From positions 1 through 43,120 of the forward strand of contig DAXETY010000100.1 in assembly GCA_051155755.1 (NCBI GenBank): 43,120 bases of DNA, read 5' to 3'. Below the pieces are notes generated by a model. The model was not told the DNA's origin and did not search any database. It saw only the letters and a list, made by a program, of their open reading frames with translations. Position numbers and translations under genes: made by a program. Source of the DNA: DAXETY01 sp051155755. GTDB lineage: Bacteria; Desulfobacterota; Desulfobacteria; Desulfobacterales; SG8-13. Shown here piece after piece: positions 8,280-16,081 of this stretch. Every line of letters starts with the position of its first letter. The first letter of the stretch is position 1.

Positions 8280-8396
8280 TCAGCACATGAACCCATTGGC
8301 ACCGCCAAGGATGTAAGCACCGAACATGCCAATGAAGACAAGTGTTGTCGGGCCTAGCGCGATTCGCAGTTTCCACGCATACCCGGAGAAAGTCAT
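8280..8396 (-). CDS. 38-residue single-pass membrane protein
   Basis: This short reading frame encodes MTFSGYAWKLRIALGP, then a hydrophobic stretch (about residues 17-33) with the pattern TTLVFIGMFGAYILGG, and ends in Cys. A positively charged segment before one helix points to a real membrane protein. It is the first gene of the run leading to the CBS protein and transporter, all on one strand, with 30 bases to the next gene. It has only a weak ribosome site, and an in-frame TTG upstream could extend it by nine residues. I do not recognise the family. A small regulatory or assembly subunit of the transporter is a guess from position. Confidence 0.6.
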   Translation of the reverse strand: MTFSGYAWKLRIALGPTTLVFIGMFGAYILGGANGFMC

Positions 8397-8844
8397 GCGG
8401 ACTTCTGCCGAACCGGAAAAGCCCAAATGTGCTTTGGTATTAAAAGCCTCTTACTCAACTTTGTAACGATCCAACGGGGAAGGATTTTTGCCCCTGCAAT
8501 GGGCGGGCACGGTGAGCCGCCCTACAAAACCAATCTTTGGTGACCGACATAACCGTATGGCCGCCGCCGCGCCGGCCGGCTTACGCCTCCGAGAGAAGGA
8601 CATGTGGGTTAAGTCCCTTAGAATAGATGAGAAAACGATGATTTCGGATTCGGCTAATGAAGTTCCGTTCCGGAATGCTCGATGCCCGGGAACAAACTTT
8701 GCTTAAGGGGTAACCGATGGAGATCCGGTTAACATAAAGAAGGCGATTGGATGTCGAAATCTTTGAACAGGTGTCCAGATCTTTGGACAACGGTTGGACG
8801 ATCGACGGGCCGATGGAATGATTGGGTCGACGTGGTACCCGCAG
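8397..8844. other. 448-base non-coding stretch with two hairpins
   Basis: No convincing gene is visible. It contains a GC-rich hairpin, GGGCGG (8501-8506) pairing with CCGCCC (8517-8522), of the kind found in dispersed intergenic repeats. A second inverted repeat, TGTCCA (8772-8777) with TGGACA (8784-8789), could be an operator or an end signal for the NtrC-type gene. The promoter of the small membrane protein operon must lie here, but no clear sigma-70 or sigma-54 element was found. Confidence 0.5.
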
Positions 8845-10242
8845 TCAAAAATCCGGCATTTCTTTCAGGCCGAATTCACGAATCTTGTTGTATATGGAAC
8901 TCCGGCTGATTCCGAGCAATTTGGCGGCTTGCGTCTTGTTACCCCGAGCCTGGCGCAGGGCGGCCATCAGGATTTCTTTTTCGCCCTCCCGCGCCTGTTG
9001 CCGAAACTTCTGTGTTACGGTTCCTTGACGATCCCTGGAACCGGAAATCGGCGCAATGATGTCGTGTTCGCGCCATTCGGGAGGAAAAGCCAGGGCCGCC
9101 TCTTCAATCACCGCGGCGCTGCTCAGCAAAACCGCCCTTTCCATGACATTTTCCAGTTCTCGCACGTTGCCCGGCCACCGATACTCCACCAAGGTTCGCA
9201 GCGCGGACGGTGAAATGTCGGACAGTTGTTTCCTATAGGCGACGGCATATTTATTCATGAAGTAATAAGCCAGCGGTGCGATGTCGCTTTTACGATCGCG
9301 CAGGGGCGGCAGGCGCACGGAGACCACCGAAAGGCGATAAAACAGATCCGGTCTGAATTTGCCGTCCCGGATGGACTTTTCCAAGTCCACGTTGGTGGCG
9401 GCCAGCACGCGTACATCCACTTTGATTGTACCCGCGCTGCCAACCGGTTTGATTTCCCGCTCCTGGAGCACGCGCAGCAGATTCAATTGGACTGTGTGGC
9501 TGATATTGCCGATTTCATCCAGAAAAATCGTCCCGCCGTTGGCCGCCTGAAATAACCCTTTGTAGTCTTTGAGCGCTCCGGTGAACGCGCCTTTGACGTG
9601 GCCGAACAATTCGCTTTGCAGCAAATGTTCGGTCAGCACGCTGCAGTCCACGGCGACAAAAGGTCCGCTGCGCTGGCGATTTTTGCGGTGGATAGCCCGG
9701 GCCACAAGTTCCTTACCGGTGCCGCTTTCGCCCAGGATGAGTACCGTTGCCGGGCTGTCGGCGACCCGATCGATCAGTCGGAACACGGATTCCATTTCCC
9801 GGCTGGCCCCGATGATTTCGTGGAATTTGTCGCGGGATTTCAACTCCGCCCGCAATTTGCGGACCTCCTGATGAAGTTCGGCATACTGCAGCGCTTTTCG
9901 AACCGTGCGCAAAATTTCGTCGCGCCCTGCGGGTTTGGTCAGGTAATCGAATGCCCCGGCTTTCATGGCCTCCACCGCGGATCCGATCGTGCCGTGGGCG
10001 GTGATCAGAATGAAGGGTACATCCGGTCTGCGCGCCTTGGCTTCTTTCATCAAATCCAGACCGCTGATCACCGGCATGACCAGATCGGAAACAATGAGAT
10101 CGAACTCCTCTTCGCGCAGTATCCGCAGGGCTGCCGCACCGCCGTCGGCCGAGCGCACCTCGCAGCCGTCCTTGCCCAGGACTCTTTCGAGCAGCCTGCG
10201 CATGTTTTTTTCGTCATCGACGATCAGCACCCGGGGTTTCAT
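8845..10242 (-). CDS. NtrC-family sigma-54-dependent response regulator
   Basis: This is a 465-residue three-domain activator. The receiver (1-120) has Asp53 in VSDLVMP and lysine in YLTKP. The AAA+ domain (about 140-375) has Walker A GESGTGKE at 171-178, the sigma-54 contact loop GAFTGA at 218-223 and a Walker B region FLDEIG. A C-terminal Fis-type helix-turn-helix lies at about 435-460 (NKTQAAKLLGISRSSIYNKI). It remodels sigma-54 RNA polymerase at -24/-12 promoters. Its ATG overlaps the kinase stop codon at 10239-10242, so kinase and regulator form one unit. The GG-N10-GC elements at 2954 and 11497 are the obvious local targets. Confidence 0.95.
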   Translation of the reverse strand: MKPRVLIVDDEKNMRRLLERVLGKDGCEVRSADGGAAALRILREEEFDLIVSDLVMPVISGLDLMKEAKARRPDVPFILITAHGTIGSAVEAMKAGAFDYLTKPAGRDEILRTVRKALQYAELHQEVRKLRAELKSRDKFHEIIGASREMESVFRLIDRVADSPATVLILGESGTGKELVARAIHRKNRQRSGPFVAVDCSVLTEHLLQSELFGHVKGAFTGALKDYKGLFQAANGGTIFLDEIGNISHTVQLNLLRVLQEREIKPVGSAGTIKVDVRVLAATNVDLEKSIRDGKFRPDLFYRLSVVSVRLPPLRDRKSDIAPLAYYFMNKYAVAYRKQLSDISPSALRTLVEYRWPGNVRELENVMERAVLLSSAAVIEEAALAFPPEWREHDIIAPISGSRDRQGTVTQKFRQQAREGEKEILMAALRQARGNKTQAAKLLGISRSSIYNKIREFGLKEMPDF

Positions 10243-11348
10243 GACGTCGGCTCCCGATCATGTTTTTGCATGGGCAAAAATACCCTGCAAGTCGTGCCAA
10301 CACCCAGCCGGCTGAAAATTTCGATGCTGCCGCCGTGCTCTTCGATGATCCGCTGACAGATGGCCAGTCCCAATCCGGTGCCCTTGCTGCCTTTTGTGGA
10401 AAAAAACGGCTCGAACAAGCGGTCAAGATGCTCGGGGGCGACGCCCTGGCCGGTGTCAACGATGGTAATTTCAGCAAAGTTTCGACTGATGGATGCGGAT
10501 GGCTCGGCCGGCCGCAGTCCCACGGACAACTCACCACCATAGGGCATGGCCTGAATGGCGTTGATGACCAGGTTCAACAAGGCCTGCTGGATCTGCTGGG
10601 GATCGACTTGACCGAACAGATCGGCAGCCATATCGTAACGTACCTCGATCATGTTTTTACGGAGTTTTTGCAGGAGAAGGGCCACCGCATCCTTGACCAG
10701 CCGGGCCAGGTTCACGGTGGAAATCTGCGACGGCTTCGGGCGCGCGAGGTCGAGCAGGCCCTGTACGACCTTGACGCATCGGGTGGTTTCCTGCTCGATG
10801 ATTTTGGCATGCTCCCACAGGGGATTGTTCTCATCGATCTCGTCCAGAATTTCTTGCGAAAATCCAAGAATGATCCCCAGGGGATTGTTGATCTCATGGG
10901 CGATGCCGGCAGCCAGTTCGCCCAGGCAGGCCAGACGAATGGATCGTTTCAACTGGTCTTCGAGTTCATTGCGCTCGGCCAGCAGCCGGCGGTAGCGTTC
11001 CTGGCCGTCTTGCAGCAGCTTGCCGGTGATGTCCCGGAATACCAGCAGCAGAGCCGGCTGATTGTTTCTGTTAATGGGCGTCACGATGATGCCGGCGGTA
11101 ATGATCTGCCCATTTTTCTGCATTAAATCGATTTCGATCTCGATGGTTTCCGAGATCCGGTCCAGATTATCGAAGATAAAGCGGTTGCGTTCGTAAGGGG
11201 TGCAAAAATCCCGCAGGTGGACCATGGAGGGTTCTCCGGCGGCATGTCCGGAGAATTTCTCAAATCCTTTGTTGACAAATAGAACATCCCCCCTGGGGCT
11301 GACGACCAGTATCGGCAAGGTGGTGTTGTCGATCAGAGTCTTATACAA
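10239..11348 (-). CDS. PAS-domain sensor histidine kinase
   Basis: This 369-residue cytoplasmic kinase has no membrane helix. A PAS domain covers residues 1-110 (LIDNTTLPILVVSPRGDVLF ... ITGKLLQDG). HisKA carries the phosphorylated His151 in GIAHEINNPLG. The HATPase domain has LVINAIQAMPYGG, DTGQGVAPE and SKGTGLGLAICQ. The TTG start at 11348 follows GGAG with 6-base spacing; a TTG at 11405 would add 19 residues but lacks a ribosome site. It overlaps the downstream NtrC-type gene by four bases and is its likely partner. The PAS ligand cannot be inferred. Confidence 0.9.
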   Translation of the reverse strand: MYKTLIDNTTLPILVVSPRGDVLFVNKGFEKFSGHAAGEPSMVHLRDFCTPYERNRFIFDNLDRISETIEIEIDLMQKNGQIITAGIIVTPINRNNQPALLLVFRDITGKLLQDGQERYRRLLAERNELEDQLKRSIRLACLGELAAGIAHEINNPLGIILGFSQEILDEIDENNPLWEHAKIIEQETTRCVKVVQGLLDLARPKPSQISTVNLARLVKDAVALLLQKLRKNMIEVRYDMAADLFGQVDPQQIQQALLNLVINAIQAMPYGGELSVGLRPAEPSASISRNFAEITIVDTGQGVAPEHLDRLFEPFFSTKGSKGTGLGLAICQRIIEEHGGSIEIFSRLGVGTTCRVFLPMQKHDREPTS

Positions 11349-11496
11349 TTTCGGCTCCGTTCCGAATCGCCTTGGAAATCGCCGGGCAAATTGGGATATT
11401 GACAAAAGGGAATCGGCTTTGCCATTTTACAATAATCATTTTTCCATCAACAACATGGCCGTTTCTTTCCGGGAAGAAATGCCACTCGATCAAACG

Positions 11497-11510
11497 GGAC
11501 CGATTCTTGC
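11497..11510 (+). promoter_or_regulatory. candidate sigma-54 promoter of the receiver gene at 11580
   Basis: GG (11497-11498), ten bases, then GC (11509-11510), with CTTGCAT at the -12 site. The context ACGGGACC...TTGCATA matches the element at 2954. The predicted transcription start is near 11522, about 58 bases before the start codon. Confidence 0.5.
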
Positions 11511-11522
11511 ATAAATCCTTCC
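11509..11522 (-). promoter_or_regulatory. possible divergent sigma-54 promoter of the PAS kinase operon
   Basis: Reading the minus strand, TTGG (GG at 11522-11521), ten bases, then GC (11510-11509) in TATGCAA. It shares its -12 dinucleotide with the plus-strand element, so the two could not be used at the same time. It is weaker than the plus-strand site and may be chance. Confidence 0.25.
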
Positions 11523-11579
11523 AAAACTGTCGTTTTCTGATAAACACAACTAACAAATTGTCGGCAGGGAGGTCAAGAT

Positions 11580-12041
11580 ATGCATAAAATCAGAGTCTTA
11601 GTAGTCGATGATGAAGCCGATTTCCGGGAAACCATGATCAAGCGTCTGACCCGGCGCGATATCGAGGCCGATGAAGCCGAAAGCGGCGAGAAGGCACTGG
11701 AGATGATCGACAAGCGCCTCTACGATGTGATCATTCTGGACCTCAAAATGGAGGGGATGGACGGGATTGCGGCCCTGAGAGAAATAAAGAACGTCAAACC
11801 GCTGGTTGAAGTCATTCTGCTGACCGGTCATGGCTCGGTGGAATCGGGCATCGAAGGCATGAAGCTGGGCGCGTTCGATTATATCCTGAAACCCGCCCAT
11901 TTCGATACGCTCATGGAAAAAATCACGGAAGCCCACGGCAAGAAAAACGCTCACGAAGAAAAAATTCGCCAAGCCATTGTTCGGGACTTGAGCGCCCATC
12001 CTTCCCATGTCATGGAAATCATTAAAAAAGAAAAAAAATAA
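11580..12041 (+). CDS. single-domain response regulator, paralogue of the 3080 gene
   Basis: This is a 153-residue receiver-only protein with a 30-residue charged tail. The pocket is VVDDEADF (Asp10, Asp11), the phosphoacceptor is Asp54 in IILDLKMEG, the switch threonine is in LLTGHGS and the lysine is in YILKP. The usual MPG after the phosphoacceptor is MEG here. The start at 11580 follows GGGAGG with 7-base spacing. A sigma-54-type promoter lies upstream, divergent from the PAS kinase and NtrC-type operon. A MITE-like repeat begins two bases after the stop codon. Confidence 0.92.
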   Translation: MHKIRVLVVDDEADFRETMIKRLTRRDIEADEAESGEKALEMIDKRLYDVIILDLKMEGMDGIAALREIKNVKPLVEVILLTGHGSVESGIEGMKLGAFDYILKPAHFDTLMEKITEAHGKKNAHEEKIRQAIVRDLSAHPSHVMEIIKKEKK

Positions 12042-12043
12042 CA

Positions 12044-12200
12044 TTGATGGCTACAATAAAAATTTGTCTTACCAGTGTGTCATCCCCCCGCATGCGGGGA
12101 TCTCGAGTTTAACGAACTGTAATAACTATGATTTCGAGATTCCCGCCTCCGCGGGAATGACAGATTATGATGAAATTGGGACTTTTTACGACTTCATCAA
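12044..12200. mobile_element. 157-bp MITE-like palindromic repeat, copy 1
   Basis: This element shares its length and most of its sequence with 42122-42278. The core is a 29-base inverted repeat, 12078-12106 with 12134-12162 (TGTCATCCCC... and ...GGGAATGACA), around a conserved centre reading AACTGTAATAACTATGATT. The outer ends resemble TTGATGA...GTAAAAA and its complement, degenerate on the left. It encodes no protein. Dispersal by a transposase in trans is inferred from structure and repetition. Confidence 0.75.
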
Positions 12201-12359
12201 CATTAAATCGGAACCGGAATTCCCGGTTCTCTTACTGAACACCAGGAAATCCGGGCTGATTTTGGCATAAAGGAGGCGTTTTGTATCGGATTGCGCATGT
12301 AAGGCAGTTTCTGCACAAAGTGTGGTTCCGATTCTTTTTGGATGATTCGCCAGGTTTCT

Positions 12360-13427
12360 TCATAGTTCGGCAATTTTTTCTTTCGGTTCGGGCAATAGAT
12401 TTACCGCCGGACCGAGCAGAATGGCAAAAGGCCGGGTTTGCGGGCTGGCCTCGAGGGCAATGATCAGCACGATGGTAAGCGGTGTCGCCAGGAACACGCC
12501 CACCGTGCCAAGCACCCAGCCCCAGAAGAGCAGCGCGATAAAAACCGCCAGCGTGGATATCCCCAGACCGCGGCCCATGATCCTGGGTTCCAGAATATTT
12601 CCGATAATCGCATTGGTAAGAATATAGCCCAGCGCCACCAGCAGCGTTGTCTGCAGGTCGGTTTGCACCAGTGCCAGCAGGACCGGTGGAATCATCATCA
12701 AAATGGCACCGACAAACGGGATGAAATTCAGCAAGAAGGCCAGGATCGCCCACAGCAGCACAAAGTTGATCCCCAGAATCCAGAGCCAGATTAGAATGAA
12801 TAACGCGGTGGCCAGGCTGGCAAGACTTTTGATGACCATATAGCGGTTGACCGCGCGCAAGATGCGCCCGAGTCGTGCCTGGCCGTCCTCGGTAAGGTGA
12901 AATGCGACTTGCAGCTTGGCCGGAAGCCCGGATGCTTCCAGCAGCATAAAAACCACGGCAAGGAGGATCAGCAAACCGGTCCCGAACGTGCCGCTGACAT
13001 TTGATAAGGCCAGACGCACAAGGGATACCAGAATCGCCGGGTCGAAAATATCCTTGAGGGCCTCGCTGGCGCTGGGCAGACCGATATCCTCCAGCCAGCC
13101 GCCGACCCTGTCGCTTAACAGGACAAATCGTTCCTGTAACGTGGGCAGACCGCTGCTGAACGTCTCCAGTTCACCGGTAAAAACCAGAATGATAATACTG
13201 CCGACCTCAAAAAGGACAATCACGATAATCGACAGGGCAAGCCATTTTGGCACCCGTTTTCGCGTCAGCCAGCGCAGGGGAGAGATGGTGATGATCGCAA
13301 TGAAAGCCGCCAGCAGAAGGGGCGCGACGATGGAAGCGGCCGTCTTTACGATGACAATCGAGATGCCGAGGGCTGCAGTCACCATCGTGGCCCGCCAAAT
13401 GGAAGAAAATTCGGCGTTTTGGTTCAT
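12360..13427 (-). CDS. AI-2E family permease
   Basis: This membrane protein has 355 residues and about eight hydrophobic segments in the arrangement of the AI-2E (PF01594-type) family: two N-terminal helices plus one, a large soluble loop at about 85-150, then a C-terminal bundle. The family signature region is NFIPFVGAILMMIPPVLLAL, followed by GNILEPRIMGRGLGISTLAV. Family members include proteins linked to autoinducer-2 export and to Na+/H+ antiport, so a substrate should not be assumed. The start at 13427 follows GGAG with 8-base spacing. It appears to be transcribed alone. Confidence 0.88.
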   Translation of the reverse strand: MNQNAEFSSIWRATMVTAALGISIVIVKTAASIVAPLLLAAFIAIITISPLRWLTRKRVPKWLALSIIVIVLFEVGSIIILVFTGELETFSSGLPTLQERFVLLSDRVGGWLEDIGLPSASEALKDIFDPAILVSLVRLALSNVSGTFGTGLLILLAVVFMLLEASGLPAKLQVAFHLTEDGQARLGRILRAVNRYMVIKSLASLATALFILIWLWILGINFVLLWAILAFLLNFIPFVGAILMMIPPVLLALVQTDLQTTLLVALGYILTNAIIGNILEPRIMGRGLGISTLAVFIALLFWGWVLGTVGVFLATPLTIVLIIALEASPQTRPFAILLGPAVNLLPEPKEKIAEL

Positions 13428-13713
13428 TTTTCAATCTCCGGGTCTTCAAATGAAAAAATTACCGTCGCGAATTTCGAACGTGCAGATGGAAATCGATACA
13501 ATTCACCGGTCCGGAAAATGAGGGCCATTTGTCCGAGTCAAAAACAACCGCGCAAATTGAACCGATCATCCGGGATCGTTGGATGTGTTAGGGCTTATAA
13601 TCTGTATTTTGGAAAATCGGAAGTTAAATGCTTTCAGAAGACAAAAAAGGGATCATATGGTTAGAACTGAACCCCAGCCATATCAGATCTTCCATATGCG
13701 AGGTTTTTTTCAT
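13428..13713. other. intergenic stretch without recognisable gene
   Basis: No reading frame with coding character is present. The only structure seen is a weak hairpin near 13655-13680 (ATATGG with CCATAT). The promoter of the AI-2E permease gene should lie in the first part on the minus strand, but no clear hexamers were found. Confidence 0.4.
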
Positions 13714-13748
13714 AAAAAAAAGCACCGGCGAACATTTCGCAAGTGCTT
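13714..13748 (-). terminator. rho-independent terminator after tRNA-Phe
   Basis: On the minus strand AAGCAC, two bases, GCGAA, ATG loop, TTCGC, two bases, GTGCTT form an 11-bp stem with one internal loop, followed by a run of T residues. It lies directly downstream of the tRNA gene. Confidence 0.85.
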
Positions 13749-13759
13749 GATTTTACAAG

Positions 13760-13832
13760 TGCCGAGGGACAGAATCGAACTGCCGACACGGGGATTTTCA
13801 GTCCCCTGCTCTACCGACTGAGCTACCTCGGC
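13760..13832 (-). tRNA. tRNA-Phe (anticodon GAA)
   Basis: The 73 bases fold as a complete cloverleaf. The acceptor arms are GCCGAGG and CCTCGGC, the D-arm is GCTC/GAGC, the anticodon arm GGGGA/TCCCC encloses CTGAAAA (anticodon GAA), and the T-arm GGCAG/CTGTC encloses TTCGATT. The discriminator base is A, and the CCA end is not encoded. It lies 55 bases downstream of rsmE on the same strand. Confidence 0.97.
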
Positions 13833-13887
13833 AAACCGGGTGTATGTAAAAGAGACTGTATTTTCTAAAGGATCGCCCACCGGGTTG

Positions 13888-14628
13888 TCAAGGGTTTTTT
13901 CCCAGATCGCCGAAGCGATATTGCAGCAGGACGGCCGCGGTGATACCGGCCGTCTCGGCGCGCAGGATGCGCGGTCCCATGCCGGCGGTGACGAATCCAT
14001 GGCGGCGGGCGTGCTCCACTTCCCGGGGTGAAAATCCACCCTCCGGTCCGATGGCGGCAAACACCGATTCAACCCGATCACCGGTTTCCAAGAAAAATGA
14101 TGCGCCCTGCTGCTCCCAGAACAGGAGCCGCGGGTCACAACCGGAAGCTTGGGCCAACATGGCAGCGAAGGACTCGGCCGGCACAATTTCCATGATTCGG
14201 CTCCGGCGACACTGCTTGAGTGCTTCCCGGCTGAGCCGGTTCCAGCGTTCGATTCGAGCGGCCAACCGCCGGTCATCCGGCCGGGCCACGCTGCGCTCGG
14301 CCGCGAACAGAATCCAGCGATCGATGCCGAGTTCGGTTAACGGCCGCACCAGGGCGTCCATTTTGCGGTCCTTCAGGTAGGCCTGGGCCAGTGTAATTTT
14401 CACCGGTGATTCGACCGCGCTGTTTACGGTACGGATCACCTGAACCCGAACGCTTTCCGAGCCGCATTCCTCGATGCGGGCCTCGACCACGCGACCCTGC
14501 CCATCGGCCAGGCGCAGTTCGTCCCCAGGCTCCAGCCGCAACACCTTGCGGATATGCTGGGCTTCCGATCCATGAATATCCATGAACGTGCCCGGAGCGG
14601 ATAGCGGCGATACGTAAAAGATTCGCAT
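13888..14628 (-). CDS. rsmE: 16S rRNA (uracil1498-N3)-methyltransferase RsmE
   Basis: This is a 246-residue SPOUT-family methyltransferase. The N-terminal PUA-like domain (1-70) includes HGSEAQHIRKVLRLEPGDEL. The C-terminal SAM-binding knot has the family motifs IGPEGGFSPREVEHA and MGPRILRAETAGI near residues 193-230. RsmE methylates U1498 of 16S rRNA in the small ribosomal subunit. Length fits the family (about 243). The gene precedes tRNA-Phe on the same strand, so the two RNA-related genes may share a transcript. Confidence 0.93.
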   Translation of the reverse strand: MRIFYVSPLSAPGTFMDIHGSEAQHIRKVLRLEPGDELRLADGQGRVVEARIEECGSESVRVQVIRTVNSAVESPVKITLAQAYLKDRKMDALVRPLTELGIDRWILFAAERSVARPDDRRLAARIERWNRLSREALKQCRRSRIMEIVPAESFAAMLAQASGCDPRLLFWEQQGASFFLETGDRVESVFAAIGPEGGFSPREVEHARRHGFVTAGMGPRILRAETAGITAAVLLQYRFGDLGKNP

Positions 14629-14916
14629 GGGTGACTCGATGGCGACGTAAAATCCTCGGAAAGGATCTCGATTGATTATGGCTGTGGTGTAAACCGTTCC
14701 GAAACCGAGGGTTTCGAACTACGATATTCCCGTCTGCCAGAAAACAACACGGTCTATATAGCCCAGGTTGGCACTGTGGGCAACCGGCCGGGAAGGTTTT
14801 GCAATCAAATTTTCAAACCGTAAAATGAATATAAATTATTTAAATTAAATAAAAAATCTACCTTCTGAAAATGTGAAACGTCCCGTTTCGATACAGCCTC
14901 CCCGGAGGCGCGCAAC

Positions 14917-14943
14917 TTGACTTTGTAGGGGGGGTATGATAAT
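14917..14943 (+). promoter_or_regulatory. candidate sigma-70 promoter of the acidic protein gene
   Basis: TTGACT (14917-14922) and GATAAT (14938-14943) each match 5 of 6 consensus bases, with a short 15-base spacer containing a run of seven G. The start codon is at 15017. The preceding 14629-14916 shows no gene. Confidence 0.4.
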
Positions 14944-15016
14944 CTACTTAAATCTATATAAAATGTATTCAACTGCTTCCGCTTTGGAATCGGAATTCCA
15001 CCCAAGCGAGGAACCC

Positions 15017-16081
15017 ATGCCGAAACAAAAAGAAACCGCTCCCAAAGAGCGCAAGTCGGATCTGCTGGAAGACGACGACATTCTCGATTTTGCCCGGGAA
15101 ATGGCCGGTTCCGTGGACGAAGAAATCCTGGAGCTCGAAGACGCCGAAGAAGCCGCAGAGGAAGAGGAGGATATTCTCGATCTTACGGAAGTCGCCGGCC
15201 ACGGAGGCGGCGATGAAGACGAAGAAGAAATCCTCGACTTGACCGATGAACTGGAAGAAGTTCCAGACGACGAGGTTTTGGAACTTGGCGAAATCGCCGA
15301 AACCCCGGACGAAAATGAAGAAATTCTGGCTGCGACGGAGGAAGCGGTCGTCGACGATGCCGCCGAGGATGAAGACATCCTGGAGCTCGATGACGTCGTT
15401 GCCGCCGAAGCGCAGAATGCTTTCGAGATCGAAGACGATATGTTCGACCTGGATGACGTCGACGAAGATGCGGAAGCCGGGGTTGCCGGTGCACCGGCTT
15501 CGAATTTTTCGATTGAAGCCGACACGATCGAGTTGAGTGAAGCCGACCGTCGCGCCCTGGAGGAGGAATTCAGTTTTGAGCCGAATGGCCCCAACTCCCC
15601 GGAGGATGAGGAAGCGGCGCCTTCGGAATCCGCCGATCGGCCGGCAGAGCCGGCCGGGGAAGAACCGGAACCTGAAATTGAAATGATATCGGTGCTGCCG
15701 GCGGATGAGCGCGACCCCTGGAAGGATACCGACACCGAATCCGTAGAAACCGGCGCTGTGTCATCTACGGACGAAGGAGACGAGGAGACCGAAGAAATCG
15801 TGCTGGACTTCGGCGACAGTCCGGAGGCCGAAAGTGCGCCGGGAGAGGCTTTTTTCGGTGCGTTCGAAGACCCGGACGCAGCCGCAACCGGTGAAGCAGA
15901 ACCGTCTTTCTCCACGTCTTCCGATCGAGGGGATGATCGGGGAGGATCTGACATAACCCCGGAGACGGAAATCGAGACCGTGGACCCGGCTGAAGACGTT
16001 TTTCGGAAATTTGACGACAGCGTGAATGACCCGTTTAACGAACCGGCCGAAGCGTCCCCAGCGGAGATCTACGTCGATTAG
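15017..16081 (+). CDS. acidic repeat protein, PopZ-like, up to an in-frame TAG
   Basis: This is the first 354 residues of a very acidic protein made of tandem units of the type (D/E)(D/E)ILDL or EEILELED, seven or more within residues 14-140. Low-complexity acidic, Pro and Ser sequence follows. The start at 15017 follows GAGG with 5-base spacing. The frame stops at TAG (16079-16081), yet the same frame stays open and equally acidic to 16801, where a helical C-terminal domain appears. The layout of an acidic disordered body plus an oligomerising helical tail, directly upstream of valS, resembles alphaproteobacterial PopZ polar organisers. That link is an inference and was not tested by search. 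The opposite-strand Ser/Arg-rich frame is a shadow. Confidence 0.7.
   Translation: MPKQKETAPKERKSDLLEDDDILDFAREMAGSVDEEILELEDAEEAAEEEEDILDLTEVAGHGGGDEDEEEILDLTDELEEVPDDEVLELGEIAETPDENEEILAATEEAVVDDAAEDEDILELDDVVAAEAQNAFEIEDDMFDLDDVDEDAEAGVAGAPASNFSIEADTIELSEADRRALEEEFSFEPNGPNSPEDEEAAPSESADRPAEPAGEEPEPEIEMISVLPADERDPWKDTDTESVETGAVSSTDEGDEETEEIVLDFGDSPEAESAPGEAFFGAFEDPDAAATGEAEPSFSTSSDRGDDRGGSDITPETEIETVDPAEDVFRKFDDSVNDPFNEPAEASPAEIYVD

Noticed and set aside
8280..8282. TGA between the 38-residue membrane protein and the CBS protein is in frame with both, so selenocysteine readthrough could fuse them.
   Set aside because: No hairpin follows at the right distance, and the CBS gene has its own strong ribosome site and ATG at 8249. 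An ordinary stop is the simpler reading.
11399..11433. Perfect TTGACA with TACAAT downstream as a sigma-70 promoter for the receiver at 11580.
   Set aside because: The spacing is 23 bases, too long; the GG-N10-GC element at 11497 is a better candidate.
12281..12463. Plus-strand frame of 60 codons with AAAGGAGG four bases before a TTG.
   Set aside because: It runs antisense into the AI-2E permease 3' end, uses a rare start with tight spacing, and the product has no protein-like character.
14944..15954. Long Ser-rich open frame on the minus strand opposite the acidic gene.
   Set aside because: It is the complement of GAA/GAC/GAT-rich codons; the plus-strand frame has the ribosome site and promoter.
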